Below, in pieces: positions 33,729 through 41,804 of a stretch of DNA of 64,000 nucleotides. Position 1 is the stretch's first letter; the number at the start of each line of letters is the position of its first letter. The translations under genes and the position numbers were made by a program. The notes under the pieces are model-generated. The model did no database searches, was not told the DNA's origin, and worked only from the letters and a program-made list of their open reading frames with translations. Location: contig NZ_CP011524.1 of the NCBI RefSeq assembly GCF_004154955.1, forward strand, positions 806,001 through 870,000, written 5' to 3'. Source of the stretch: Intestinimonas butyriciproducens. GTDB lineage: Bacteria > Bacillota > Clostridia > Oscillospirales > Oscillospiraceae.

Positions 33729-35051
33729 TTACTGCTGATACTTGGCGATCAAGCTGTCGATTTCCTCTACGGCTGCGTCCAGAGCAGCCTGGGGATCGGA
33801 GCCGTTCTTGATATCGCTATAAGTCTCCTGCATCACCGACTGCCACTCTTCATACCCCACCATTTGGGGCCGGGCCACAGCGGTATTCATAGCCTCGTAG
33901 ACGTTGAGCGCAGCCACGGTGCCTTCATTGGCGGAATCCTGCTCGATAGAGTCCAGCACGCTGATGTTACAGGGCAGATTCTGCATGATGGAGTAGGTCT
34001 TCTGACAAGTCTCATCGTCGGTGGTGAGCCATTCCACGAATTTGGAGGCAAGCTCCTTGTTCTCAGAGTAGTTGGAGACGCCCATGTACCAGCTGCCTGT
34101 GGGAGTCACGGCTTCGCCGCCTTCAAAATAGGGGTGCGGAGCCACGCCCCAGTTCATTCCGGCGCTGTCCATGGAAGAAATCTGCCAGGAGCCCCCAACG
34201 AACATGGCCACTTGGCCGGCGGTGAAATAGCCGGTGGATTCGGAGCCGTCGATTTTGGGGCTGATGTTCCAGGTGTTGAAAGTGTCGTAATAAAATTGGC
34301 CGGCCTTTACCACCGCCTCGGCATTGGTGTAGCCTTCGGTGGAGGTCTGATCGTCGTTGATATACTGCACGGTGCCCAGACTCTGAGAGAGGGGGAGCAG
34401 CTGATACGGCGTATCTATTTGCTCAAAGGTGAGGCCGTAGATTTGGCTGCCATTTTCATCCGTATAGGTGAGCTGCTGGGCCAACGTTACGATTTCCTCC
34501 CAGGTCAGCCGCTCCGAGGGGTCGATGCTGGGATAAGGCAGTCCCTTGGCATCAAACAGGTCTTTGTTATAGTACAGATTCACGCAAGAACTATACAGAG
34601 GCAGGGCCATTATCTCACCGTCCACCGTGCCGCCTGCAAGGGAGGCGGAAGTGATGCGCGAGGTGGAGTCTGCGGAGATATATTCGCTCATACTTCCAAG
34701 ATAATTCTTGGCGGCATAGTTGGTAATCAGGGGGGCATCCGCCACCAGTACGTCGACAAAGGATTCTCCTGTGCCCAAGCGGACCTCAATGGTGTTGAAG
34801 ATTTCAGAATAAGGCACGGACTCTACCTGGATGGAGATGCCATTTGCCTGTGCAAACTCCTGGAACACCGGCTCCAAGGGTTCCAGATCGGAGACGATAA
34901 GTACATTCAGAGTGGTGTCGGAAGCCGGAACCGGGTCACTGCCGGCGGGCGTGGGGGAAGCGCCGGAGGTGCCCTGAGAGGAGCAGGCGGCCAGAGACGA
35001 GGCCAGGCCAAGCGCCAGTGCCAGAGACAAGAGTTTTTTCAGTTTCATCAT
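33729..35051 (-). CDS. Sugar ABC transporter substrate-binding lipoprotein
   Basis: Family 1 solute-binding protein of 440 residues. The signal peptide ends in LAAC, with Cys23 as likely lipid anchor, followed by a Ser/Thr/Pro linker. The mature part is a two-lobed binding protein with conserved GSWQISSMDSAG and EWLTTDDETCQ segments. Genes upstream for nucleoside hydrolase and ribokinase suggest a ribose-containing ligand such as a nucleoside or ribosyl sugar, although this subfamily more often binds oligosaccharides. Confidence 0.92.
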   Translation of the reverse strand: MMKLKKLLSLALALGLASSLAACSSQGTSGASPTPAGSDPVPASDTTLNVLIVSDLEPLEPVFQEFAQANGISIQVESVPYSEIFNTIEVRLGTGESFVDVLVADAPLITNYAAKNYLGSMSEYISADSTSRITSASLAGGTVDGEIMALPLYSSCVNLYYNKDLFDAKGLPYPSIDPSERLTWEEIVTLAQQLTYTDENGSQIYGLTFEQIDTPYQLLPLSQSLGTVQYINDDQTSTEGYTNAEAVVKAGQFYYDTFNTWNISPKIDGSESTGYFTAGQVAMFVGGSWQISSMDSAGMNWGVAPHPYFEGGEAVTPTGSWYMGVSNYSENKELASKFVEWLTTDDETCQKTYSIMQNLPCNISVLDSIEQDSANEGTVAALNVYEAMNTAVARPQMVGYEEWQSVMQETYSDIKNGSDPQAALDAAVEEIDSLIAKYQQ

Positions 35052-35065
35052 ACAGTCCTCCTAGT

Positions 35066-36043
35066 TCATTTTTGTTGTAGCTGGGCGCAGGGGATTTTAT
35101 ATTGACAAATCCGGTCCATCAGCAGAGACATAAAGCGGTCGGCGTCCACTTCAAGACAGACCTTTACCTTTCCGGCTGGAGCCGGTTTTTCCAGATCCTC
35201 AGGTGGGGTCCAGGGGGTTCTGGGCAGGGAACAGATCGTATGTCCCGTGGGATGGCGGTGATCGTATTCAACCTCTACATTCATCTGCGGCCCCCGACAG
35301 AAGGTGGGATCAAAGGCCAGCGCCACGCAAAGCGGATCATTCATGGCAGTATAGTCCCGTTTCCAGTACTGAAGCCAGATGCGGACCATTCGGGCCATGG
35401 CGCGGTTGAGCGCGCTCCCGCTCTCCTCCAGACGCCGGATATGGGGTTCCCGCACCAGGACCTGCCGGGTGACGTCATAGCCGCACATTACGATGGGAGC
35501 TCCACTTCGGAAAAGAAGAGCCGCAGATTCCGGGTCCCTGCTCACGTTGTGGTCGGAGTGCTCCAACTCAGCGGCGTTGCACCCCAGCCGGGCGCTGCCG
35601 CCCATGATGATAATTTGCTTGACATAATCTGCAATACGCGGTTCTCTGGCCAGTGCAATGGCGAAATTGGTGAAGGGCCCAATGCCGATGAGCGTGACCT
35701 CTTTCGGGTTTTTCATCACGGTATCGATGATAAAATCTACGGCGTGGCGGCGGTCATAGGCAAGGTCCCGGTCGGCTTCGGTAAGAAGGCCCTCGCCTTC
35801 ATGGCCCAACCACCAAATTTCCCGGTTGCGCAGCAATACGTCCCGAGAGCCTGCCATGACGGGGATATCCTCCCTGCCCAGCATGTGCAATACCTTCGTC
35901 ACCATTCTGGCGCGCAGGTCCACGTCGCCGTAGACTGTGGTAATGCCCTCCACCTTTAATTCTGGCGAGACAGCGGCCAACGCCACGGCCATCACATCGT
36001 CTACATCCGTGCCAATATCGGTATCTAAAATAATGCGTTCCAT
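35066..36043 (-). CDS. Inosine-uridine-preferring nucleoside hydrolase
   Basis: Nucleoside N-ribohydrolase of 325 residues. The calcium-binding DTDIGTDVDD motif is at the N-terminus (DxDxxxDD signature), and the late segment around YTAMNDPLCVALAFDP provides the remaining Asp. It splits nucleosides to base plus ribose. The start is the ATG at 36043 behind GGAGGG. Two bp separate it from the ribokinase gene, so the ribose it releases can be phosphorylated directly. Confidence 0.93.
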   Translation of the reverse strand: MERIILDTDIGTDVDDVMAVALAAVSPELKVEGITTVYGDVDLRARMVTKVLHMLGREDIPVMAGSRDVLLRNREIWWLGHEGEGLLTEADRDLAYDRRHAVDFIIDTVMKNPKEVTLIGIGPFTNFAIALAREPRIADYVKQIIIMGGSARLGCNAAELEHSDHNVSRDPESAALLFRSGAPIVMCGYDVTRQVLVREPHIRRLEESGSALNRAMARMVRIWLQYWKRDYTAMNDPLCVALAFDPTFCRGPQMNVEVEYDHRHPTGHTICSLPRTPWTPPEDLEKPAPAGKVKVCLEVDADRFMSLLMDRICQYKIPCAQLQQK

Positions 36044-36045
36044 AC

Positions 36046-36999
36046 TTAACCCTCCGCCACGTAGGACATATCGTCCCGAGAGAACATCTGCCACAACGAT
36101 TCCAAGTCCTCCAAAGTAGGCATGGAAGTCAAGGCACCTCTGCGGGTTACGCTGATAGAAGCGGCCAGATTGGCCCTGAGCACAGCTTTCTCCAAGGGCA
36201 TTCCGGCACTCAGCGCGACGGCCAGTACGCCATTGAAGCAGTCTCCTGCGCCTGTTGTATCCACTGCGGACACTTTGCGGGCCGGGACCAGAAGCGCACC
36301 ATTTTGGTTCACGATCAATGACCCTCGAGCGCCTAAAGTGACCACCACATTTCGGACGCCTTTCTGCAGCAGGAGTTTTGCGCTCTGCTCAATTTCCTCT
36401 ACGGTTCCGGCCGGGCCTCCCGTCAGAACAGACAGCTCCGTTTCATTCGGAGTGATTACATCCACCAACGGAAAGAGATCTTCGGGAATGTCCTGACGGG
36501 CTGGGGCGGGATTCAGGATGACCAGCTTACCCAGTGCCTTGGCTTGGCGGATGGCGCTGCACACGCTCTCCAACGGGATCTCCAGTTGCAGAAGCACGCA
36601 GGCGGCTTTAGAAAAGAGTTCTGCATTTTCAGCCAGATACTCTGATGAGCAGGTAGAGTTGGCGCCGGGGACCACCACGATGCTGTTGCTTCCATCCGTA
36701 CCGGTCAGGACAAAAGCCGTTCCAGTGGATTGTCCCGAATCTCTCTGAATATCCATTACCTGTACGCCCGCCTTTTCCAGCAGCTCAAGCATGCGCACGC
36801 CATATTTGTCTGTTCCAACACTGCCCAACATGGCGACCTGCCCTCCGGCGAGCCTGGCGGCATAAGCCTGATTCGCGCCCTTCCCACCCGGATTATTCCA
36901 GTATTCCTCTCCCAAAACGGTTTCACCTAAGGCTGGCAGGCGCTCCATCCGCACAACGACGTCCATATTCAGACTGCCAATCACCAATATTTGATTCAT
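36046..36999 (-). CDS. rbsK: Ribokinase
   Basis: PfkB-family kinase of 317 residues, start ATG at 36999. GSLNMDVVVRMERLPALGET and WNNPGGKGANQAYAARLAGG are ribokinase signatures, and DTTGAGDCFNGVLAVAL is the C-terminal PfkB motif with the catalytic Asp. It converts ribose to ribose 5-phosphate. Partner of the nucleoside hydrolase in a LacI-controlled nucleoside salvage operon. Confidence 0.93.
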   Translation of the reverse strand: MNQILVIGSLNMDVVVRMERLPALGETVLGEEYWNNPGGKGANQAYAARLAGGQVAMLGSVGTDKYGVRMLELLEKAGVQVMDIQRDSGQSTGTAFVLTGTDGSNSIVVVPGANSTCSSEYLAENAELFSKAACVLLQLEIPLESVCSAIRQAKALGKLVILNPAPARQDIPEDLFPLVDVITPNETELSVLTGGPAGTVEEIEQSAKLLLQKGVRNVVVTLGARGSLIVNQNGALLVPARKVSAVDTTGAGDCFNGVLAVALSAGMPLEKAVLRANLAASISVTRRGALTSMPTLEDLESLWQMFSRDDMSYVAEG

Positions 37000-37010
37000 A
37001 TCGCGATCCT

Positions 37011-38018
37011 TCACCTCGATCTTGTACTCTCGCGCTGGACTAGAGTGGTACTCATGCATTCGCTCTTAGCCCCCTCGGGATCCCCACCGATCAACGCCAG
37101 CAACTTCCGTGCGGCCCGATAGCCCATTTCATAGATAGGCTGTGCCACCGTTGTGAGGGCGGGGGTGAGGTCGGCGCTGAGCATGATATTATCAAACCCT
37201 AATACACTCACCTGCCCAGGTACAGGAATGTTCAGTTCACGGAGCGCTCTCAGTACACCAATGGCAATGGTATCCGCACCGGCAAAAATGGCGTCCGTCT
37301 CGGGGTAGGCCTCTATGATGTGGCGGACCCTTTCATAGCCGGATGCGGTGCTGTAAGCGCCATAAGTGATGTATTCTTTTTGAAAGGGGATCTCCGCCTC
37401 GCGAAGAGCCTGCCGGTATCCTTTCAGACGCTCTCCTGTGGTGTATACCCCCTTTGGCCCGCCCAGGAAAAGGATCTTGCGGCACCCTGTATCAATGAGG
37501 TGAGTTACACCGGAATAAGCGGCCTCCTGGTTGTCAACATAGACGCCGGGTTTGTCTGTAAAATCCCTGGATTTTCGATCCAGCAGAACCATTGGGATTC
37601 CGCTTTGACAGACAGAGCGATAGAGGCTTCGATCTTCCAATTCTCCGCAAGTATTGACCAAAATACCGTCTACCCGTTTTTCCAAAAAGGCCCGTAAATA
37701 CTGTTGCTCTTTGTGGATGTTGGAATCGGAATTACATAGAAACAGGGTATACCCGTTTTCCATTGCGCAGTCTTCCACGCCGCGCACCATCTGAGGGAAA
37801 AACATATTCTGTATATCTGGAATGATTAAGCCAATGGTTTTGGTGCGGGCCAATGTGATACTCCCGGCGACCCGATTGGGTATATATCCGACCTCTTCGA
37901 TCAACTCCAGGATGCGTTGGCGGGTCTGTTCAGAAACACCTTGCGGGTTATGATTTATGACGCGGGAGACCGTTCCCTTGGAAACGCCCGCCATGCGGGC
38001 AATGTCGTTGATCGTCAC
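37011..38018 (-). CDS. LacI-family transcriptional regulator
   Basis: Regulator of 335 residues. The N-terminal helix-turn-helix (TINDIARMAGVSKGTVSRVIN) and hinge helix (about residues 45-60) are followed by a periplasmic-binding-like effector domain. It is the first gene of the ribokinase/nucleoside hydrolase/ABC operon and has a symmetric operator in its own promoter region, so autoregulation plus control of the operon is expected. The effector is probably ribose or a related sugar. Confidence 0.94.
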   Translation of the reverse strand: MTINDIARMAGVSKGTVSRVINHNPQGVSEQTRQRILELIEEVGYIPNRVAGSITLARTKTIGLIIPDIQNMFFPQMVRGVEDCAMENGYTLFLCNSDSNIHKEQQYLRAFLEKRVDGILVNTCGELEDRSLYRSVCQSGIPMVLLDRKSRDFTDKPGVYVDNQEAAYSGVTHLIDTGCRKILFLGGPKGVYTTGERLKGYRQALREAEIPFQKEYITYGAYSTASGYERVRHIIEAYPETDAIFAGADTIAIGVLRALRELNIPVPGQVSVLGFDNIMLSADLTPALTTVAQPIYEMGYRAARKLLALIGGDPEGAKSECMSTTLVQRESTRSR

Positions 38019-38045
38019 GGCACGACTCTCTCCTTTCGTAAGAGA

Positions 38046-38057
38046 TAAACCGGTTTA
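38046..38057. promoter_or_regulatory. LacI-type operator
   Basis: TAAACCGGTTTA, a perfect 12-bp palindrome with central CG as favoured by LacI-family proteins. It lies just downstream of the predicted transcription start, 28 bp before the lacI-type start codon. A second inverted repeat, CTAGT-AA-ACTAG, is at 38137-38148. Confidence 0.7.
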
Positions 38058-38069
38058 GTAACTATAAAA

Positions 38070-38098
38070 AGTATAGCTCTTTCCACAAAATATGTCAA
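38070..38098 (-). promoter_or_regulatory. Promoter of the LacI-ribokinase-nucleoside hydrolase operon
   Basis: Minus strand TTGACA, 17-nt spacer, TATACT. Predicted start near 38063 places the operator at about +6 to +17, a position for direct repression. Confidence 0.8.
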
Positions 38099-38253
38099 CA
38101 ATCATCCGGCGGCCTTGCACATTTTTGTCACACCTGCTAGTAAACTAGACTAAACTTTAAGAAAAAGCACCAAAGCATCCGTTTGCGCTAAAGTGATTAG
38201 AAATTAGAATGAGCAGGCTTTGCCGATGATAGAGTATGAAAATATAGGAAAGG

Positions 38254-38295
38254 CGACAGCGCCGCCGGCATGCAATCATGCCGGCGGCGCTGTCG
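38254..38295 (-). terminator. Terminator after the ferredoxin-type gene
   Basis: 19-nt perfect arms (38254-38272 and 38277-38295) with loop CAAT. On the minus strand it follows the ferredoxin-type stop by 38 bp. Confidence 0.7.
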
Positions 38296-38333
38296 TTGAG
38301 GGCGGGTGCCGTTGGGAAAGACGGCGGAGAGCG

Positions 38334-39038
38334 CTATACGTCTCTGCGCGTCCCGTCGGTACCGATGATGACGACTTGCCAGGGGATCAGTTTGCCGCAG
38401 TTCTCCAGGGCCCGGCGGACAGCCTGTTCGATCCCGCCGCAACAGGGGACTTCCATGCGGACCACAGTTACGCTCCTGATCGTATTCTCCCGCAAAATGG
38501 CAGTAAGCTTTTCGGCGTAGTCGCCCTCATCCAGTTTGGGGCAGCCGATGAGGGTGATGCGGTCCCGAATAAAGTCCTGATGAAAGTTTCCATAGGCATA
38601 AGCGGTACAGTCGGCGGCGACGAGCAGCTTGGCGCCGTCAAAATAAGGGGCGTTTACCGGTACCAGTTTGATCTGTACAGGCCACTGAGAGAGCTCGCTG
38701 TCCACTGTGGCGGTATCCCGCGCGGCGGGAGCGGGGACGCGCGGGATACGCTTGGACTGGGTGCCGGGGCAGCCGCAGGGGAGCGGAGCGCCGATGGCCT
38801 TGGCCTGCTGGGCGGCACGGACCGCCTCGGCATCATAGGCGGGGGCCTCCCGCACCTCAAAGCTGATGGCACCCACCGGGCAGGCGGGGAGGCAATCGCC
38901 CAGGCCGTCGCAATAGTCCTCACGCAAAAGGCGGGCCCTCCCGTCCACCATGCCGATGGCACCCTCATGACAGGCGGCGGCGCAGAGACCGCAGCCGTTA
39001 CAGCGTTCGACGTCGATTTTGATGATTTTTCGCTCCAT
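38334..39038 (-). CDS. 4Fe-4S ferredoxin-type protein
   Basis: Protein of 234 residues. Two 4Fe-4S motifs are at the N-terminus: CNGCGLCAAAC then, after a gap, CDGLGDCLPACP. A variable Pro/Ala region with CGCPG follows. The C-terminal about 120 residues are a separate domain with GCPKLDEGDYAEKL and PCCGGIEQAV, known beside Hcp genes. It may supply electrons to the hybrid cluster protein. A dyad that fits a Crp/Fnr site lies upstream. Confidence 0.88.
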   Translation of the reverse strand: MERKIIKIDVERCNGCGLCAAACHEGAIGMVDGRARLLREDYCDGLGDCLPACPVGAISFEVREAPAYDAEAVRAAQQAKAIGAPLPCGCPGTQSKRIPRVPAPAARDTATVDSELSQWPVQIKLVPVNAPYFDGAKLLVAADCTAYAYGNFHQDFIRDRITLIGCPKLDEGDYAEKLTAILRENTIRSVTVVRMEVPCCGGIEQAVRRALENCGKLIPWQVVIIGTDGTRRDV

Positions 39039-39097
39039 GTTCTATTCCATCCTTTCAGAAGTGGGTTCTGATACCCGTACAATCATTTTCTGGCCTG

Positions 39098-39142
39098 ATT
39101 ATCCCACATGGGAAGAGCGCTGTCTGTTGGTTTGCCAACAGA
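39098..39142 (-). promoter_or_regulatory. Ferredoxin-gene promoter with Crp/Fnr-type dyad
   Basis: Minus strand -10 GATAAT (39098-39103) has only a weak -35. TCTGTTGG-TTTG-CCAACAGA (39123-39142) is a perfect inverted repeat centred about 41.5 bp upstream of the predicted start, the classic class II activator position. The neighbouring Crp/Fnr gene is the obvious candidate binder. Confidence 0.55.
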
Positions 39143-39193
39143 ATAAGAAAAATGAAACAAAAATGGAGTGGAGAGACGGGGGCACCCCTTCGC

Positions 39194-39871
39194 TTATGAT
39201 CCAAATCCGTGGCTGTCATACATAAGCTCGAAACGACTTTTATCCACCTTTAGCAGGCCTTCTTTTTGCATTTTGCTCAGCTCGTTGGACAGCGCGCTCC
39301 GGTCCACATTGAGGTAGTCGGCCAACTGCTGGCGGTTAAAGGGGATGGTGAAGCTGTGGCTTCCGCTGCGGATGGCCTGGTAGGACAGATAGGAAGACAG
39401 CCGCCCTCGGATGGATTTGGAGGCGGTGTGAAAAATTTTTCGGGATAGGTTTAAGTTTTTCTGAGCCGATATGGACAGCAGATTTCGGATCAGTCTGTTG
39501 TGGTGGGTGCAGGCGTGAGAGCAGACCTGAAGCACGCGGTCCATGTTCAGGAAAAGCACATCCACCGGTTCGGCGGCCACCACGTTGACCATCAGGGGTT
39601 CGCCGGAAGTGCAGGCATAGGTCTCGGCGAAGATCTGCCCCGGCCCAACGCTGTCCAGAACGGTGGTATTGCCCCACAGGTCGTTGTTTTCGATCAGGAC
39701 GCTGCCGGTCAGCACCATGCCCAAGGCCGTGACGATATCTCCAGTGCGGCAGATCATTTCGCCTTTGGAAAAATGCCGCTGCTCCGCACCAAGGCAGGAC
39801 AGCATCTTCTCTGTCTCCTGGGGGGTGGTGCCGCGGAAAAGGGCTGTTTTCGATAAGCTGATGAAATCCAT
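39194..39871 (-). CDS. Crp/Fnr-family transcriptional regulator
   Basis: Regulator of 225 residues. A cyclic-nucleotide-binding-like beta-barrel covers about residues 15-120 and includes GEMICRTGDIVTALGMVLTGSV. A C-terminal winged helix contains FNRQQLADYLNVDRSALSNELSKMQ. It lacks an FNR-type cysteine cluster. Its place between the ferredoxin and hcp genes matches HcpR-like regulators of nitrosative stress, some of which use heme (established knowledge); the binding ligand here is not visible. Confidence 0.9.
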   Translation of the reverse strand: MDFISLSKTALFRGTTPQETEKMLSCLGAEQRHFSKGEMICRTGDIVTALGMVLTGSVLIENNDLWGNTTVLDSVGPGQIFAETYACTSGEPLMVNVVAAEPVDVLFLNMDRVLQVCSHACTHHNRLIRNLLSISAQKNLNLSRKIFHTASKSIRGRLSSYLSYQAIRSGSHSFTIPFNRQQLADYLNVDRSALSNELSKMQKEGLLKVDKSRFELMYDSHGFGS

Positions 39872-39916
39872 ATACGTTACCTCTTGCGTTGTTATACAAA
39901 CATACTTGTTGCTCTG

Positions 39917-39945
39917 ACTATATTATACTGTGTCCAGAAAGTCAA
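39917..39945 (-). promoter_or_regulatory. Crp/Fnr gene promoter overlapping the hcp control region
   Basis: Minus strand TTGACT, 17-nt spacer, TATAGT. On the plus strand TATACT (39924-39929) could be the hcp -10, with a small dyad TTGT-TAT-ACAA (39889-39899) centred about 42 bp upstream of its start. The two promoters overlap, so they may compete. Confidence 0.45.
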
Positions 39946-40000
39946 GAAACACACAATTCTTTAGAAAACCGATACATGGATGAAACTGGGAGGAATTATT

Positions 40001-41641
40001 GTGGAAAATAAGATGTTTTGCTATCAATGTCAAGAAACCGCCGGCTGCACGGGCTGTACGCAGTCGGGCGTCTGCGGTAAAAAACCGGATGTAGCTGCCA
40101 TGCAGGATCTGCTGGTCTATGTGACAAAGGGGATCTCCGCTGTGGCGGCCCAGCTTCGGGCCGAGGGGAAGGAGGTGGCTCCGGCGGTAAACCATCTGGT
40201 CACGCTGAACCTGTTTACCACCATTACCAATGCCAATTTTGACAAGGAGGCCATCGTTACCCGCATTCACGCCACATTGGAGGTCAAACAGGAGCTGCTT
40301 TCCCAGGTGGAGCACGCCGATGGGCTGCCGGAGGCCGCTCGCTGGACCGCCTCCGAGCCCATGTTTGCGGCCAAAGCCGCCCAAGTGGGGGTGCTGTCCA
40401 CCGGGGATGAGGACATCCGTTCCCTGCGGGAGCTCGTCACCTATGGTCTCAAGGGCCTATCTGCCTACTCCAAACATGCCAACGCTCTGCTGCAGGAGGA
40501 CACTGAAGTGGACGTCTTCCTCCAACGGGCCCTGGCCGCCACTTTGGATGACGCTCTGACGACAGAGGACCTGGTGGCGCTGGCCCTGGAGACGGGCAAA
40601 TACGGCGTCAGCGGTATGGCTCTGCTGGACAAGGCCAACACGGGGGCCTACGGCAATCCCGAAATCACAAAAGTGAACATTGGCGTGGGCACACGACCCG
40701 GCATCCTGGTCTCCGGCCATGACCTGCGGGACCTGGAGATGCTGCTTGAGCAGACACAGGGAACCGGCGTGGACGTCTACACCCACTCCGAGATGCTTCC
40801 CGCCCACTACTATCCGGCATTTAAACAGTACCCCAACTTTGTGGGCAACTACGGCAACGCCTGGTGGAAACAGAAAGAGGAATTTGAGACCTTCAACGGG
40901 CCCATCCTGATGACCACCAACTGTATCGTACCGCCCAAGGACAGCTACAAAGAGCGGCTGTACACCACCGGCGCGGCCGGATATCCCGGCTGCAAGCATA
41001 TCGCCGGCGGGGTCGGCACGGAGAAGGATTTTTCCGCCCTCATCGCCCATGCCAAACGCTGTGCGCCCCCGGCAGAGATCGAGCGGGGCGAGATCACCGG
41101 CGGTTTTGCCCACGCCCAGGTGATGGCCTTGGCGGATCAGATCGTGAGCGCAGTCCAAAGCGGTGCGATCAAAAAATTTGTGGTGATGGCCGGCTGTGAT
41201 GGCCGGGCCAAGAGCCGCGATTACTACACGGAATTTGCGAAGGCCCTGCCCAGAGACGCCGTGATTCTCACCGCCGGTTGTGCCAAATACAAGTATAACA
41301 AGCTGGACCTGGGCGATATCGGCGGCATTCCCCGGGTGCTGGACGCCGGCCAGTGCAACGACTCCTATTCCCTGGCGGTCATCGCCATGAAGCTCAAAGA
41401 GGTCTTTGGCTTGGCGGACATCAACGAGCTGCCCATCATCTACAACATTGCCTGGTATGAGCAGAAGGCGGTGATCGTCCTGCTGGCCCTGCTGTATCTG
41501 GGGGTGAAGAATATTCACCTGGGCCCCACGCTTCCCGCTTTCCTCAGCCCCAACGTGGCCAAAGTCCTGGTGGAGAACTTCGGCATTGCCGGCATCGGCT
41601 CTGTGGAGGATGATCTGGAGCTCTTTTTCGGTAAGGCGTAA
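40001..41641 (+). CDS. hcp: Hybrid cluster protein (hydroxylamine reductase)
   Basis: Hcp of 546 residues from GTG at 40001 behind GGGAGGA. The N-terminal cluster motif is [19 protein letters not shown], and downstream Cys, His and Glu ligands of the hybrid Fe-S-O cluster appear in the usual [16 protein letters not shown] and TAGCAKYK contexts. Hcp reduces NO to N2O and can reduce hydroxylamine. Divergent Crp/Fnr and ferredoxin genes form its likely regulator and electron supply, a standard anaerobe response to reactive nitrogen. Confidence 0.95.
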   Translation: MENKMFCYQCQETAGCTGCTQSGVCGKKPDVAAMQDLLVYVTKGISAVAAQLRAEGKEVAPAVNHLVTLNLFTTITNANFDKEAIVTRIHATLEVKQELLSQVEHADGLPEAARWTASEPMFAAKAAQVGVLSTGDEDIRSLRELVTYGLKGLSAYSKHANALLQEDTEVDVFLQRALAATLDDALTTEDLVALALETGKYGVSGMALLDKANTGAYGNPEITKVNIGVGTRPGILVSGHDLRDLEMLLEQTQGTGVDVYTHSEMLPAHYYPAFKQYPNFVGNYGNAWWKQKEEFETFNGPILMTTNCIVPPKDSYKERLYTTGAAGYPGCKHIAGGVGTEKDFSALIAHAKRCAPPAEIERGEITGGFAHAQVMALADQIVSAVQSGAIKKFVVMAGCDGRAKSRDYYTEFAKALPRDAVILTAGCAKYKYNKLDLGDIGGIPRVLDAGQCNDSYSLAVIAMKLKEVFGLADINELPIIYNIAWYEQKAVIVLLALLYLGVKNIHLGPTLPAFLSPNVAKVLVENFGIAGIGSVEDDLELFFGKA

Positions 41642-41764
41642 GGAGAGACGTCCACACAAAGGAGGCAGACAAGCGGGAAATTCACGGGCGGGCTCTGTTT
41701 TTCCATTGCCTGCACCTGGACAGCATCTGTGTTATAGCGCGCCCGGAAATCGGGTGCGAAATGA

Positions 41765-41802
41765 GAGAAACGGCGAGCGGATGAGTCCGCTCGCCGTTTC
41801 TC
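41765..41802. terminator. Bidirectional terminator between convergent hcp and GH112 genes
   Basis: 17-nt perfect arms (41765-41781 and 41786-41802) with loop TGAG, followed on the plus strand by AATTATT. Confidence 0.8.
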
Positions 41803-41804
41803 AA

